Part shown: in pieces, positions 41,709 through 50,667 of the stretch
Layout of the letters: each line of letters opens with the position of its first letter
How positions within the stretch are numbered: the first letter of the stretch is position 1
Assembly: GCF_032586235.1 (NCBI RefSeq)
Contig: NZ_JAWHTD010000001.1
Location: 124,001 to 188,000 of the forward strand
DNA from: Aestuariicoccus sp032586235
GTDB taxonomy: Bacteria; Pseudomonadota; Alphaproteobacteria; Rhodobacterales; Rhodobacteraceae
DNA: 64,000 nt
Reading direction: 5' to 3'
Translations under genes and position numbers: made by a program
The notes under the pieces: generated by a model
The model's database searches: none
What the model was told of the DNA's origin: nothing
The model's input: the letters and a program-made list of their open reading frames with translations, nothing else

Positions 41709-42651
41709 GGTCGTCCTCGATGTAGAAACGGATGTTGTCCTCGAAACTGTCGTCGGCGCTCAGGCCGAGCTTGACGGATTTCTCGGGCCGCAGGTCGAAC
41801 CGCCAGCCCTTGACGATGCGCTCGACCTCGGGCTGTTGCTCCCAGCGGATCAGCCGCGCGGGTTCCGGCCCCGCCACCGCGGTCATCGCCTCGATCAGCT
41901 GTGCAATCGTCCACATCCGCCCCGGCATCATCATGTTGCGGTTCTGGCCCAGGTCGGCCTCGGCCAATTCGGCCCCGAGGATCAGGTTCTCGACGCATCT
42001 GCGGGGTGACAGGTAGTAATGCGCGAAGTCTTCGGTCACCGGGCAGACCGCCTCTTGCCCGTTGAGCGGTTCGCGCAGGATCGATGACATAAAGCTCGAG
42101 GCCGCGCGGTTGGGTTTGCCCGGCCGCACCGAGATCGTCGGCAGCCGGAACCCCCGCCCATCGACGAAGCCCTTGCGTGAAAAGTCGTTCAGCAGCAGCT
42201 CGCCGATGGCCTTCTGCGTGCCGTAGGAGGTCTGCGGATTGAGCAGCGTATGGTCCAGGATCGGATCCGGCACCTCGCCGCCGTAGACGGCGATGGACGA
42301 CGAGAAAACGACCACCGGTTTCGTCCCGAGCGCCCGGCAGCGGTTCAGAACGTTCAGCGTGCCCATAAGGTTGATCGACATGCCCGCGTCGAACTCCTCT
42401 TCGGCGTGGGCCGAGACGATGGCGGCCAGCAGGAAGATCACATCGGTGCCCTCGGGGATCGCGGCGGCGACCGAGGCCGGGTCGGCGATGTCGCAGGTCA
42501 GGCTGCGCGCGCCTTCGACAGGGGCCGGGTCAACCACGTCGGCCAGCGTCAGCGAGGCGATGTCCCGCCCGCGCAGATGCCCGCGCCGCAGCAGCGCGCG
42601 GCCCAGTTTCTGGCCGATCACGCCGCCGCCGCCGAGGATGAGAATATTCAT
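41695..42651 (-). CDS. denD: NAD-dependent epimerase/dehydratase family protein, D-erythronate dehydrogenase-like
   Basis: The 318-residue protein has an NAD-binding start ILILGGGGVIGQKLGRALLRRG, the Ser of FSSSIAVYGG and the Tyr-Lys pair in TSYGTQKAIGELLL, i.e. an extended SDR. Phrases such as GGGFxLPTISVRPGKPNRAAS in this group occur in DenD (D-erythronate 2-dehydrogenase). The DUF1537 kinase that normally follows DenD is not in the window, so the true substrate may be another 2- or 3-hydroxy acid. It overlaps the kdgK gene by 4 bases. Confidence 0.75.
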   Translation of the reverse strand: MNILILGGGGVIGQKLGRALLRRGHLRGRDIASLTLADVVDPAPVEGARSLTCDIADPASVAAAIPEGTDVIFLLAAIVSAHAEEEFDAGMSINLMGTLNVLNRCRALGTKPVVVFSSSIAVYGGEVPDPILDHTLLNPQTSYGTQKAIGELLLNDFSRKGFVDGRGFRLPTISVRPGKPNRAASSFMSSILREPLNGQEAVCPVTEDFAHYYLSPRRCVENLILGAELAEADLGQNRNMMMPGRMWTIAQLIEAMTAVAGPEPARLIRWEQQPEVERIVKGWRFDLRPEKSVKLGLSADDSFEDNIRFYIEDDRPRA

Positions 42652-43568
42652 CGGTCGTCCTCCGTTTCGAAAATTTGCGGCACCAGCGCGCCGCGATGCC
42701 GGATCACCTTTGCCGCCAGCGCCATCGCGCCGCAGACCGCCGTGTCGAGCCCCTGACCCAAAGCCAGCCCGCAGAGGAAGGCCGCGCCAAAACTGTCGCC
42801 GGCGGCGGTGCTGTCGACCACCTCGGCCACTTTGGGCGGCTGATAGACCGCCGGGCCGATGTCTTTGTCCCAGACCGTCAGCGCACCGCCGCCGTCCTTG
42901 ACGGCGACCCGCGACGCGCCCGCGTCGCGGTAGCGCGCGATGGTGTCCTCGGCGCTGGCATCGCCGAAAAGGGCGATCTCTTCGTCGAACGATGGCAGCA
43001 CCGTGTCGGCGACCGAGGCCCCCATGCGCAGCCCTGCGCGCATGGCGTCCTGGCTTTCCCAGAGCCGGGGGCGCAGGTTGGTGTCGAAAGCTACATGCGC
43101 GCCCGACCGGCGCGCCGCGTCAAGTGCGGCGCAAAGTGTGGCGCGGCCCTCGGGCGGCAGGATCGCCAGGGTGATGCCAGAGAACTGAATCACATCCCGC
43201 CCCGCCAGAACACCTGCGAGCCAGTCCGGATCCTCGGCCAGCGTTTTGGCCGCCGATTGTCCGCGCCAGTAGGAAAAGCTGCGCTCGCCCTTGTCGAGCG
43301 AGATCATGTAGAGACCGACGGTGCGGTCGGCCACGCGGCGCAGGGCGCCGGTGTCGATGCCCTGCGCGGCAATGAAGGCGGTCATTTCGTCCGACACCGC
43401 GTCGGTGCCGATGCAGCTGGCATAGGCGACCGACCACTCGGCGGGCAGCAGGCGGCGCGCGTACCAAGCGGTGTTGAACGTATCCCCGGCAAAGCCGCGC
43501 CGGTAGAGATCGCCGCTCGCCGGGGCCAGCTCGACCATACATTCGCCGATGGAGAGAAAGGACGGCAT
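42648..43568 (-). CDS. kdgK: 2-keto-3-deoxygluconate kinase, PfkB family
   Basis: The 306-residue kinase starts FLSIGECMVELAP and has GDTFNTAWYARRL, AFDTNLRPRLWESQDAM and the PfkB C-terminal motif DSTAAGDSFGAAFLCGLA with the catalytic Asp. These features mark KdgK, which phosphorylates 2-keto-3-deoxygluconate to KDPG, the Entner-Doudoroff intermediate. It sits between the denD-like gene and a LysE exporter in the operon headed by L-idonate dehydrogenase. A KDPG aldolase is not in the window and must lie elsewhere if the phosphorylative route is used. Confidence 0.87.
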   Translation of the reverse strand: MPSFLSIGECMVELAPASGDLYRRGFAGDTFNTAWYARRLLPAEWSVAYASCIGTDAVSDEMTAFIAAQGIDTGALRRVADRTVGLYMISLDKGERSFSYWRGQSAAKTLAEDPDWLAGVLAGRDVIQFSGITLAILPPEGRATLCAALDAARRSGAHVAFDTNLRPRLWESQDAMRAGLRMGASVADTVLPSFDEEIALFGDASAEDTIARYRDAGASRVAVKDGGGALTVWDKDIGPAVYQPPKVAEVVDSTAAGDSFGAAFLCGLALGQGLDTAVCGAMALAAKVIRHRGALVPQIFETEDDR

Positions 43569-43615
43569 GGGATCAGTCTCCGGACAAATGGGTCATGGGG
43601 GTGACGCGCCGCATC

Positions 43616-44212
43616 CTACCCTCCGAATGCCGACAAGAGCGCCAGCGCCACGACCCCCAACATCGCCGCTGCCATGGCCATGTTGATGGCGCGCTGCGTG
43701 CGCTCGGCCAGGTTCAGCCGGTGCAGCGTCACCCCGGCCCAGAGCCAGGCCAGATGGATCGGGATCCAGATCGCGTTCATGATGATGACCTTGGTCACCG
43801 TCTCGAAGACCAGATTGCCGGGCGCATAGCCGAAGCCGGTGATCAGCGCGGTGTTGACCGCATAGGCCTTGGGATTGATCGTCTGCAGCAATACGCCCGC
43901 GCCGATGCCGGGCGAGGATTTCGCCTCGATAAAGGCGATGCGCGCCCCGGCGAAGGCGATCCGTGCGGCAAGGTAAAGCAGATAGGCCACCGATGCGGCC
44001 ATCAGCACCCAGCGGATGGCGGGGACCGACAGCACCACCGCGGCCAACCCCGTGATCACCGCTGCCAAAACCAGGTTGGTGCCGATGAAAAGCCCCGTGA
44101 CATAGGACAGGCCCGGGCGGAACCCATAGGCCGCGCCCACCCCCGCCGTCGACAGAACGCCGGGGCCCGGCGTCACGATCAGCAGGAAGACGGCGGCGGC
44201 GAAGGTCAGCAT
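43616..44212 (-). CDS. LysE-family translocator
   Basis: The 198-residue protein has six TM helices and the LysE signature in its first loop (LIVTPGPGVLSTAGVGAAYGFRPG) and a second conserved motif LLQTINPKAY. LysE/RhtB proteins export amino acids or related small molecules. The stop of the upstream idnD shares one base with its start (44212), so it is co-expressed with sugar-acid genes, which is not its usual context. It may relieve intracellular build-up of a metabolite, but no substrate can be assigned. Confidence 0.8.
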   Translation of the reverse strand: MLTFAAAVFLLIVTPGPGVLSTAGVGAAYGFRPGLSYVTGLFIGTNLVLAAVITGLAAVVLSVPAIRWVLMAASVAYLLYLAARIAFAGARIAFIEAKSSPGIGAGVLLQTINPKAYAVNTALITGFGYAPGNLVFETVTKVIIMNAIWIPIHLAWLWAGVTLHRLNLAERTQRAINMAMAAAMLGVVALALLSAFGG

Positions 44213-45243
44213 CAGGTGAAATCCAGCTGCACTTTCATCGCCTTGGCGCGATCCGCGGCGGTGTCGAAGGCGCTCTGGTACTCGGCCAGCGGAAAATCAT
44301 GCGTGATCAGCGGGTCGACCACGATCAGCCCCTTCTGCATCAGCGTGACGGCAGTGGCGAATTCGCTGTGAAAGCGGAAGGACCCGATCAGGTGCAGCTC
44401 TTTCGCGGTGATCTGCATCATCGGCAGCGACATGTCGCCCGACAGGCCAAGCTGCACGATGGTGCCTTGCGGCCTCAGCGCCGGGATCGCACCCGCCAGA
44501 GCGGGCTGCGCGCCGGAACATTCAAAAAGCACGTCGATCTGCCCCTTGCCGGCGGTGAACGGGGCCAGGGCGTCGGGGATGGTGGCGGTGTTGAGCGTAT
44601 CGTCCGCGCCCGCCTCGCGGGCGAAGGCCAGCGCGCGGTCGGCGATGTCGGTGGCAATGATCCGCCCCGCCCCGGCACGCCGCGCGGCGAGAATGGCAAG
44701 CGCCCCGATCGGGCCGCAGCCGGTGACCAGCACGGTCTTGCCCAGCAGCTCGCCCGCCCGCCGCACCGCGTGCAGCGTCACCGCCAGCGGTTCGGCCATC
44801 GCCGCCTGCGCCGGGCTCAGCCCCGCGGCGGGCACGCATTGCGCCGCGTCGGCGACGATTTCCTGCCGGAAGGCCCCCTGGATATGCGGGAACGGCATGG
44901 CCGAGCCGTAAAAGCGCATGTTCAGGCATTGGTTGGGCAGACCGCGCAGGCATTCCTCGCAGGCCCGGCAGGACCGCGACGGCGAGATCGCGACCAGATC
45001 GCCGGGCTCAAGCCCCGTCACCCCGTCGCCCAGGGCCGTGACATGGCCCGCGACCTCGTGCCCGAGGATCATCGGTTCGCGCAGCCGCACCGCGCCGAAG
45101 CCGCCGTGGTTGTAATAATGCAGATCCGACCCGCAGATCCCGCCGCGCGCCAGCCGGATCCGGACCTCTCCGGGGCCGGGATCGGCGATCGTCACATCCT
45201 GAAGACGCAGGTCACGGGCGGCATGGGCATAAAGCGCGAGCAT
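44212..45243 (-). CDS. idnD: Zinc-dependent L-idonate 5-dehydrogenase-like alcohol dehydrogenase
   Basis: The 343-residue medium-chain dehydrogenase has catalytic-zinc ligands (RGGICGSDLHYYNHGG; GHEVAGH), the structural-zinc quartet in CRACEECLRGLPNQC and the NAD motif VTGCGPIGALAILAARRAGA. Sequence and length match L-idonate 5-dehydrogenase (L-idonate to 5-keto-D-gluconate). The ATG at 45243 is right for the family. It is divergent from idnO, whose product acts next in the same pathway, with one TGGTATACCA operator between them. Confidence 0.85.
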   Translation of the reverse strand: MLALYAHAARDLRLQDVTIADPGPGEVRIRLARGGICGSDLHYYNHGGFGAVRLREPMILGHEVAGHVTALGDGVTGLEPGDLVAISPSRSCRACEECLRGLPNQCLNMRFYGSAMPFPHIQGAFRQEIVADAAQCVPAAGLSPAQAAMAEPLAVTLHAVRRAGELLGKTVLVTGCGPIGALAILAARRAGAGRIIATDIADRALAFAREAGADDTLNTATIPDALAPFTAGKGQIDVLFECSGAQPALAGAIPALRPQGTIVQLGLSGDMSLPMMQITAKELHLIGSFRFHSEFATAVTLMQKGLIVVDPLITHDFPLAEYQSAFDTAADRAKAMKVQLDFT

Positions 45244-45285
45244 CGGCCTCTCCTTGGCGGGTGGGGCGCTTGGCAATCGGCCCGC

Positions 45286-45301
45286 AAATGGTATACCATT
45301 T
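45286..45301. promoter_or_regulatory. TGGTATACCA-type operator between idnD and idnO
   Basis: AAATGGTATACCATTT is a perfect 16-base palindrome. It lies 42 bases upstream of the idnD ATG and 58 upstream of the idnO ATG, so one bound dimer could control both operons. Confidence 0.83.
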
Positions 45302-45359
45302 TTATCAAGGCGATCTTGGACCGGAATGTCAACGGGCGGCGCCATCCTGGGGAGGTATC

Positions 45360-46118
45360 ATGCAATTATTCGATCTGACCGGGCGCACGGCCCTTGTGAC
45401 GGGCTCGTCCATGGGCATCGGCCTGGCGCTGGCGCGCGGGTTGGGGCAGGCGGGCGCGCGGCTGGTGCTGAACGCGCGCAATCTGGATCGGCTCGACGCT
45501 GTGGCCGAGGGCCTGCGCGACGAGGGGCTGGAGGTGGACACCCTGTCGTTCGACGTGACCGATCCGGCAGAGGTCAAGGCGGCCATCGACGGCTACGAGC
45601 GCACGCACCAGATCGACATTCTGGTCAACAACGCCGGGATGCAGCACCGCACCCCGCTGCACGAATTCCCCGAGGACGCCTTTGACCGGCTGATGCGGAC
45701 CAACGTGAATTCGGTCTTCTACGTGGCCAAGGCGGTCGCGCGGCACATGATCGAACGCGGCGCGGGGCGGATCATCAACATCGCTTCGGTTCAGACCGCT
45801 TTGGCGCGGCCCGGCATCGCGCCCTACACGGCGTCCAAGGGCGCGGTGGCCAACCTGACCAAGGGCATGGCCACCGACTGGGCGCGGCTGGGCCTGAACT
45901 GCAACGCCATCGCGCCGGGCTATTTCGACACGCCGCTCAACGCCGCCCTGGTGGCCGATCCGGCGTTTTCCGAATGGCTGGAAAAGCGCACCCCGCAGGG
46001 CCGCTGGGGCCGGGTCGAGGAACTGGTCGGCGCGGCGGTGTTCCTGTCGTCCGACGCATCGACCTTCGTCAACGGGCAGACGCTGTTCGTCGACGGCGGC
46101 ATCACCGCAAGTCTTTGA
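45360..46118 (+). CDS. idnO: SDR family gluconate 5-dehydrogenase-like
   Basis: The 252-residue short-chain dehydrogenase has TGSSMGIGLALARGL (NAD(P) loop), NNAG, Ser in NIASVQTALA and the YTASK active-site pair (PYTASKGAVANLTK), and ends FVNGQTLFVDGGITASL. The N-terminus MQLFDLTGRTALVTGSS is that of IdnO, which converts 5-keto-D-gluconate to D-gluconate. The pairing with divergent idnD supports it. GGGGAGGT lies just before the ATG at 45360. Confidence 0.87.
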   Translation: MQLFDLTGRTALVTGSSMGIGLALARGLGQAGARLVLNARNLDRLDAVAEGLRDEGLEVDTLSFDVTDPAEVKAAIDGYERTHQIDILVNNAGMQHRTPLHEFPEDAFDRLMRTNVNSVFYVAKAVARHMIERGAGRIINIASVQTALARPGIAPYTASKGAVANLTKGMATDWARLGLNCNAIAPGYFDTPLNAALVADPAFSEWLEKRTPQGRWGRVEELVGAAVFLSSDASTFVNGQTLFVDGGITASL

Positions 46119-46142
46119 GACGTCATCGAGGGAGAGAGAGCA

Positions 46143-47063
46143 ATGGGAAAACCGGTCATCGGCTTTATCGGTCTGGGCCTCATGGGCCACGGCATGGCCA
46201 AGAACATCCGCAAGGGGGGCTATGAGCTCTGGGTCAAGGGCAATGTGAACCGCGCCCCGGTCGAAAGCCTGATCGACATGGGCGCGCATGAATGCACCTC
46301 GCCCAAGCAGATGGCGCAGATCTGCGACATCATCCACATCTGCCTGTCGAACTCGGCGCAGGTGGAATCGGTGATCCGGGGGGCGGACGGCATCCTGGCC
46401 GGCGCGCGCGAGGGGCTGATCGTGATCGATACCTCGACCGCCGATCCGACCTCGACCCTGGCGTTGGCCGAAGAGATGTCGGCCAAGGGCGTCAGCATGG
46501 TGGACGCGCCGCTGGGCCGAACGCCGAAAGAGGCCGAGGAGGGTATGCTGGACGCCATGGTGGGCTGCGACGCGGCCCTGTTCGACACGGTCCAGCCGGT
46601 GATCGATTGCTGGGCCGGCAGCATCACCCGGATCGGCGATGTTGGATCGGGCCACAAGATGAAGCTGATCATGAACTTTCTGGCGATGGGCTATGGCGCG
46701 CTCTTCTCCGAGGCGGTGGTGCTGGGGGCCAAGGTCGGCATCGCCCCGCAGACCGTGCGCAAGGTGATCGGGCCGAGCCGCATGGGCAACGGCTTTTTCG
46801 AGACCTTCATGCGTTATGTCTGCGACCGCGACCGCGACGCGCACAAGTTCTCGATCACCAATGCGTCGAAGGACGTGCGCTATGTCGCGCAGATGGCGGC
46901 GGATGCGGGGGTGGTGAACGTCATGGGCGCGTCGATCAAGCATTACTACACCCATGTGGAGGCGATTGGTTCGGGTGCGGATTACGTACCGATGCTGTCG
47001 GATCACGTTGGCCGTCTGAACGGCGTCGACATGGCCGAGGCGGTGAAGAAGGGTCAGGACTGA
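46143..47063 (+). CDS. 3-hydroxyisobutyrate dehydrogenase-family protein (tartronate semialdehyde reductase-like)
   Basis: The 306-residue protein has GFIGLGLMGHGMAKNIRKGG (NADH fold), the substrate loop DAPLGRTPKEAEEG and the catalytic Lys in GSGHKMKLIMNFLAM. HIBADH-type enzymes reduce tartronate semialdehyde or oxidise 3-hydroxy acids. In this sugar-acid operon it follows idnO by 24 bases with GGGAGAGAGAGC as ribosome binding site. It resembles the protein at 53075-53950, which has the same DAPLGRTP motif; both are set apart from classical GarR (DAPVSGG). Confidence 0.82.
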   Translation: MGKPVIGFIGLGLMGHGMAKNIRKGGYELWVKGNVNRAPVESLIDMGAHECTSPKQMAQICDIIHICLSNSAQVESVIRGADGILAGAREGLIVIDTSTADPTSTLALAEEMSAKGVSMVDAPLGRTPKEAEEGMLDAMVGCDAALFDTVQPVIDCWAGSITRIGDVGSGHKMKLIMNFLAMGYGALFSEAVVLGAKVGIAPQTVRKVIGPSRMGNGFFETFMRYVCDRDRDAHKFSITNASKDVRYVAQMAADAGVVNVMGASIKHYYTHVEAIGSGADYVPMLSDHVGRLNGVDMAEAVKKGQD

Positions 47064-47075
47064 ACCGCGCGGGGA

Positions 47076-47098
47076 GGTCCCGGATCGGATCCGGGACC
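47076..47098. repeat. Perfect 23-base palindromic element
   Basis: GGTCCCGGATC (47076-47086) and GATCCGGGACC (47088-47098) are perfect complements around one G. Located between two same-strand genes, 13 bases after the first stop. Same family as 41686-41708 and 56574-56637. Confidence 0.75.
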
Positions 47099-47129
47099 GG
47101 TGTTGCGCGCCAGGGCCAGGGAGGGGCCG

Positions 47130-48020
47130 ATGCTGACAGCGGATCAAAAGGCGTTCTACGCCGAAAATGGGTATCTGAAGGTGGAGGCGGCGGTGACGCC
47201 CGACGAACTCGCGCGGCTGCGGGAGATCACCTATCGCTTTATCGACGGGTCGCGTGACGTTGCGCAAAGCGACGATGTCTACGATCTCGACACCGGGCAC
47301 AGCGCGGCCGAGCCGCGGCTGACGCGGATCAAACTGCCGCACAGGCAGGACCCGTATTACTGGCAGATCCTCACGCAATCGCGGGTGACGCAGGTGCTGA
47401 ACGATCTGCTGGGGCCCGACACGGTGCTGCTGACCTCGAAGCTGAACACCAAGGCGCCGGGCGGCGGGGCGGCGGTGGAATGGCATCAGGACTGGGCGTT
47501 CTATCCGCATACCAACGACGATCTGCTGGCCTTCGGGCTGATGCTCGAGGACGTGGACGAGGCGAACGGCCCGCTGATGGTTCTGCCCGGCAGCCATCGC
47601 GGCCCGGTGCTGAGCCATCATGCCAACGGCGTCTTCTGCGGCGCCATCGACCCGGACGATCCGCTGTTTGAGCGTGACCGTGTGGTGACGCTGACCGGCA
47701 AGGCCGGGGACATGACGGTGCATCACGCGCGAACGCTGCATGGCTCGGCCCCGAACATGAGCGACCGGAACCGTCTGATTCTGTTCTACGAATGCGCGGC
47801 GGGGGATGCCTGGCCCTTGCTGGGGTCCAGCAGCTATTTCCACGCGCTGGGGCAGCGCGGGTTCTGGGAGGATCTTCAGGACCGCGTGATCACCGGCCAG
47901 CCCTGCCTGACGCCGCGGATGGCGGATGTGCCGGTTGTCATGCCCTTGCCGCCCGCGCCGGATATTTCGTCGATCTTCCGCATGCAGGAATCCGGCGGGG
48001 CGAAAAGCGCGTTTCGCTGA
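47130..48020 (+). CDS. Phytanoyl-CoA dioxygenase (PhyH) family Fe(II)/2-oxoglutarate oxygenase
   Basis: The 296-residue protein has the iron-binding facial triad: His-x-Asp in VEWHQDWAFYP and the distal His in MTVHHARTLHGSAPN, with the 2-oxoglutarate Arg in DRNRLILFYE. It starts with FYAENGYLKVEAAVTPDEL, the usual PhyH start. It would hydroxylate a small molecule with O2 and 2-oxoglutarate. The ATG at 47130 is preceded by GGGAGGGG. Its place in a sugar-acid operon suggests oxidative removal of an O-methyl group or side-chain hydroxylation of a sugar acid; a hypothesis only. Confidence 0.83.
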   Translation: MLTADQKAFYAENGYLKVEAAVTPDELARLREITYRFIDGSRDVAQSDDVYDLDTGHSAAEPRLTRIKLPHRQDPYYWQILTQSRVTQVLNDLLGPDTVLLTSKLNTKAPGGGAAVEWHQDWAFYPHTNDDLLAFGLMLEDVDEANGPLMVLPGSHRGPVLSHHANGVFCGAIDPDDPLFERDRVVTLTGKAGDMTVHHARTLHGSAPNMSDRNRLILFYECAAGDAWPLLGSSSYFHALGQRGFWEDLQDRVITGQPCLTPRMADVPVVMPLPPAPDISSIFRMQESGGAKSAFR

Positions 48021-48047
48021 GCGGATAAGGTGGCAAAAGGCCCGGCG

Positions 48048-48749
48048 TCAGCGATCCTCGATCACTGCCGCGCCGCTGGCCAGCATGGCGGGCAGGCGGC
48101 CGAAGCTGCGCAGGCCCTGCGCGACCTCTGCATCGAGCTGCTCTTCCAGCCGGATGATCTCGGCCAGCCGTGCGATCACTTCGTCGATCCGTGCGAAAGG
48201 CACCACGACCACGCCATCCCGGTCACCCACGATCATGTCGCCGCTGGCGACGGACTGCCCGCCGATGTTCACCGATCCGCCCACGCGCCCCGGCCCGGTG
48301 GAAAACGGTGATGCCGGGCAAAGCCCGGTGCACCACGCGGGCAGGCCCGCCGCGACGATCCCGTCGTAGTCGCGCATCGGCCCGTCCGACACAAAGCCCG
48401 CGGCGCCTGCGTTGCGCAGCATCCCCATGACCCGGTCGCCCGCCGACGCGCAGCCCTGGTGCCCGCCGAATCCCGCCACCACGATGTCGCCGGGCTGCAC
48501 CTCGTCCAGCGCGCCAAGGGTCGCCAGAATGTCGCCCGGCCCGTTGTCGGCGCAGAGCGCAGGGCCTGCCGCCATGCATCTCAGATCGCGCCCCTCGCCG
48601 ATGGGCCGGATCGCCTTGTCGAGCGCGCCGCCACCGCCGAGGGCATCGCAGACAAAGCCGGTCGGAACGCCCTGGAACGCGGCGATCTGCGCCTCGGTCG
48701 GGCGCGGGCGGTTGCGCCGGATGATCAGCGCGGGGGGTTCTTCGATCAT
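48048..48749 (-). CDS. RraA-family protein (aldolase/decarboxylase type, long form)
   Basis: The 233-residue protein has the RraA/HMG-aldolase fold: PTGFVCDALGG at the start, DNGPGDILATLGALDEVQPGDIVV and the metal-site Arg-Asp in VSDGPMRDYDGIVAAGLP. At this length it fits the class II pyruvate aldolases (4-hydroxy-4-methyl-2-oxoglutarate or 4-carboxy-4-hydroxy-2-oxoadipate aldolase and related) better than the short RNase E regulators. It is divergent from the IlvD/Edd dehydratase, with a TGGTATACCA operator between. It could cleave a 4-hydroxy-2-oxo acid formed from a sugar acid. Confidence 0.82.
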   Translation of the reverse strand: MIEEPPALIIRRNRPRPTEAQIAAFQGVPTGFVCDALGGGGALDKAIRPIGEGRDLRCMAAGPALCADNGPGDILATLGALDEVQPGDIVVAGFGGHQGCASAGDRVMGMLRNAGAAGFVSDGPMRDYDGIVAAGLPAWCTGLCPASPFSTGPGRVGGSVNIGGQSVASGDMIVGDRDGVVVVPFARIDEVIARLAEIIRLEEQLDAEVAQGLRSFGRLPAMLASGAAVIEDR

Positions 48750-48803
48750 GTCGCCTGTCTCCGTTTGGGCTGGCCGGATACGGCTTATGGACGGGCCGCG
48801 TCA

Positions 48804-48817
48804 TTTGGTATACCAAA
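48804..48817. promoter_or_regulatory. TGGTATACCA-type operator between rraA-like and ilvD/edd genes
   Basis: TTTGGTATACCAAA is a perfect 14-base palindrome, 54 bases upstream of the RraA-like ATG (48749) and 55 bases upstream of the dehydratase ATG (48873). Central placement suits dual control. Confidence 0.83.
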
Positions 48818-48872
48818 ATTGCAAATGCTCACAAGCCGGACCCGGCCGGCTTTCGATCCAAGGACGACCCGC

Positions 48873-50654
48873 ATGTCAGACACCCGCGCAGGCAAGAAAT
48901 TCCGTTCGCAGGAATGGTTCGACAATCCCAACAATCCCGGCATGACCGCGCTCTATCTCGAGCGATATCAGAACCAGGAATACACCCGGGCCGAGCTTCA
49001 GGGCGACCGCCCGGTAATCGGCATCGCAAATACCGGCAGCGATCTGGCGCCCTGCAACAAGATCCACGTCTTTCTGATGGACCGGATCAAGGCGGGCATC
49101 CGCGATGGCGGCGGCATCCCGATGGAATTCCCGGTGCACCCCATTCAGGAGACCGGCAAGCGGCCGACGGCGGCGCTTGATCGGAACCTCGCCTATCTGA
49201 GCCTTGTCGAGGTGCTGCACGGCTATCCCATCGACGGGGTGGTTCTGACCACCGGCTGCGACAAGACCACGCCGGCGATGCTGATGGGGGCCGCGACGGT
49301 CGATCTGCCGGCCATCGCTCTCAATGGCGGGCCGATGCTGGACGGCTGGTGGCAGGGCAAGCGGGCGGGCAGCGGCACCATCGTCTGGGAAAGCCGCCGT
49401 CTGCTGGCCGAAGGCAAGATCGACTATGAAGAGTTCATGAGCCGTGTCTGCGCCAGCGCCCCGTCGCTCGGCCATTGCAACACAATGGGCACGGCCAGCA
49501 CGATGAATGCCATGGCCGAGGCGCTGGGAATGTCGCTGACCGGCAATTCCGCGATCCCCGCGCCCTTCCGCGAGCGCATGGCCATGGCCTATGAGACCGG
49601 CCGGCGCATCGTGCGGATGGTTTACGACGATCTGAAACCGTCCGACATCCTGACGCGCGAGGCCTTTGAGAACGCCATCGTCGTCAACGCGGCCATCGGC
49701 GGGTCGACCAACGCGCCGCCGCACCTGCAGGCGGTGGCGCGCCACGCCGGGGTCGAGCTGAACGTGAAGGATTGGGAGACCGTCGGCTTCGACGTGCCGC
49801 TTTTGCTGAACATGCAGCCCGCGGGCGAATACCTGGGCGAGTCTTTCTTCCGCGCGGGTGGCGTTCCGGGGGTCATGGCCGAGCTGATGAAGGCAGGGCG
49901 GATTCACGAACAGGCCATGACGGCGACGGGGCAGACCATGGGCGCGAACCTCGCCGGTCTGGAAAGCCAGGATCGCGACGTGATCCGGCCCTATGACAAC
50001 CCGATGCGGGTGAACGCTGGGTTCAAGGTGCTGTCGGGCAACCTCTTCGACTCGGCGTTGATGAAGACCTCGGTGATCTCCGAGGATTTCCAGCGCCGCT
50101 TCCTGTCGCAGCCCGGCAAGGAGGGCGTGCTCGAGGCCCGCGCCATCGTCTTCGAGGGCCCCGAGGATTACCACGACCGCATCAACGACGCCTCGCTCGA
50201 CATCGACGAGCATTGCATCCTCTTTATCCGCAACGTCGGCTGTGTCGGCTATCCCGGCTCGGCCGAGGTGGTGAACATGCAGCCGCCCGATGCGCTGATC
50301 AAGGCGGGCATCAACCATTTGCCGACGGTGGGGGACGGCCGGCAATCGGGCACGTCCGAGAGCCCCTCCATCCTCAACGCCTCGCCGGAATCGGTGGTGG
50401 GCGGCGGGCTGGCCTTTCTGCAGACAGGCGACATGGTTCGGCTCGATCTGAACGACAGCACGATGAACGCGTTGGTGGACGAGGCCGAATGGGCACGCCG
50501 CAAGGCGGGTTGGACCGCGCCCGAGATCGTCAACCAGACCCCGTGGCAAGAGATTTACCGCACCCACGTGGGCCAGCTGGCCGAGGGCGGCTGCCTGGAA
50601 CTGGCGACCGCTTATCAAAAGGTCGCGCGGCACCTGCCGCGCGACAACCACTGA
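48873..50654 (+). CDS. IlvD/Edd-family sugar-acid dehydratase
   Basis: The 593-residue dehydratase has the Fe-S cluster cysteines in DLAPCNKIH, TTGCDKTTPAML and SLGHCNTMGTAST, plus the ending SGTSESPSILNASPES. Length and motifs place it with the aldonate dehydratases (L-arabonate, D-xylonate, D-gluconate) rather than dihydroxyacid dehydratase IlvD. It would convert an aldonate to a 2-keto-3-deoxy acid, the substrate for KdgK or the SDR and hydrolase route. The ATG at 48873 starts MSDTRAGKKFRSQEWF, as expected. Transcription is likely controlled by the operator 48804-48817. The SDR gene follows after 13 bases. Confidence 0.87.
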   Translation: MSDTRAGKKFRSQEWFDNPNNPGMTALYLERYQNQEYTRAELQGDRPVIGIANTGSDLAPCNKIHVFLMDRIKAGIRDGGGIPMEFPVHPIQETGKRPTAALDRNLAYLSLVEVLHGYPIDGVVLTTGCDKTTPAMLMGAATVDLPAIALNGGPMLDGWWQGKRAGSGTIVWESRRLLAEGKIDYEEFMSRVCASAPSLGHCNTMGTASTMNAMAEALGMSLTGNSAIPAPFRERMAMAYETGRRIVRMVYDDLKPSDILTREAFENAIVVNAAIGGSTNAPPHLQAVARHAGVELNVKDWETVGFDVPLLLNMQPAGEYLGESFFRAGGVPGVMAELMKAGRIHEQAMTATGQTMGANLAGLESQDRDVIRPYDNPMRVNAGFKVLSGNLFDSALMKTSVISEDFQRRFLSQPGKEGVLEARAIVFEGPEDYHDRINDASLDIDEHCILFIRNVGCVGYPGSAEVVNMQPPDALIKAGINHLPTVGDGRQSGTSESPSILNASPESVVGGGLAFLQTGDMVRLDLNDSTMNALVDEAEWARRKAGWTAPEIVNQTPWQEIYRTHVGQLAEGGCLELATAYQKVARHLPRDNH

Positions 50655-50667
50655 AGGATTTCGCATC

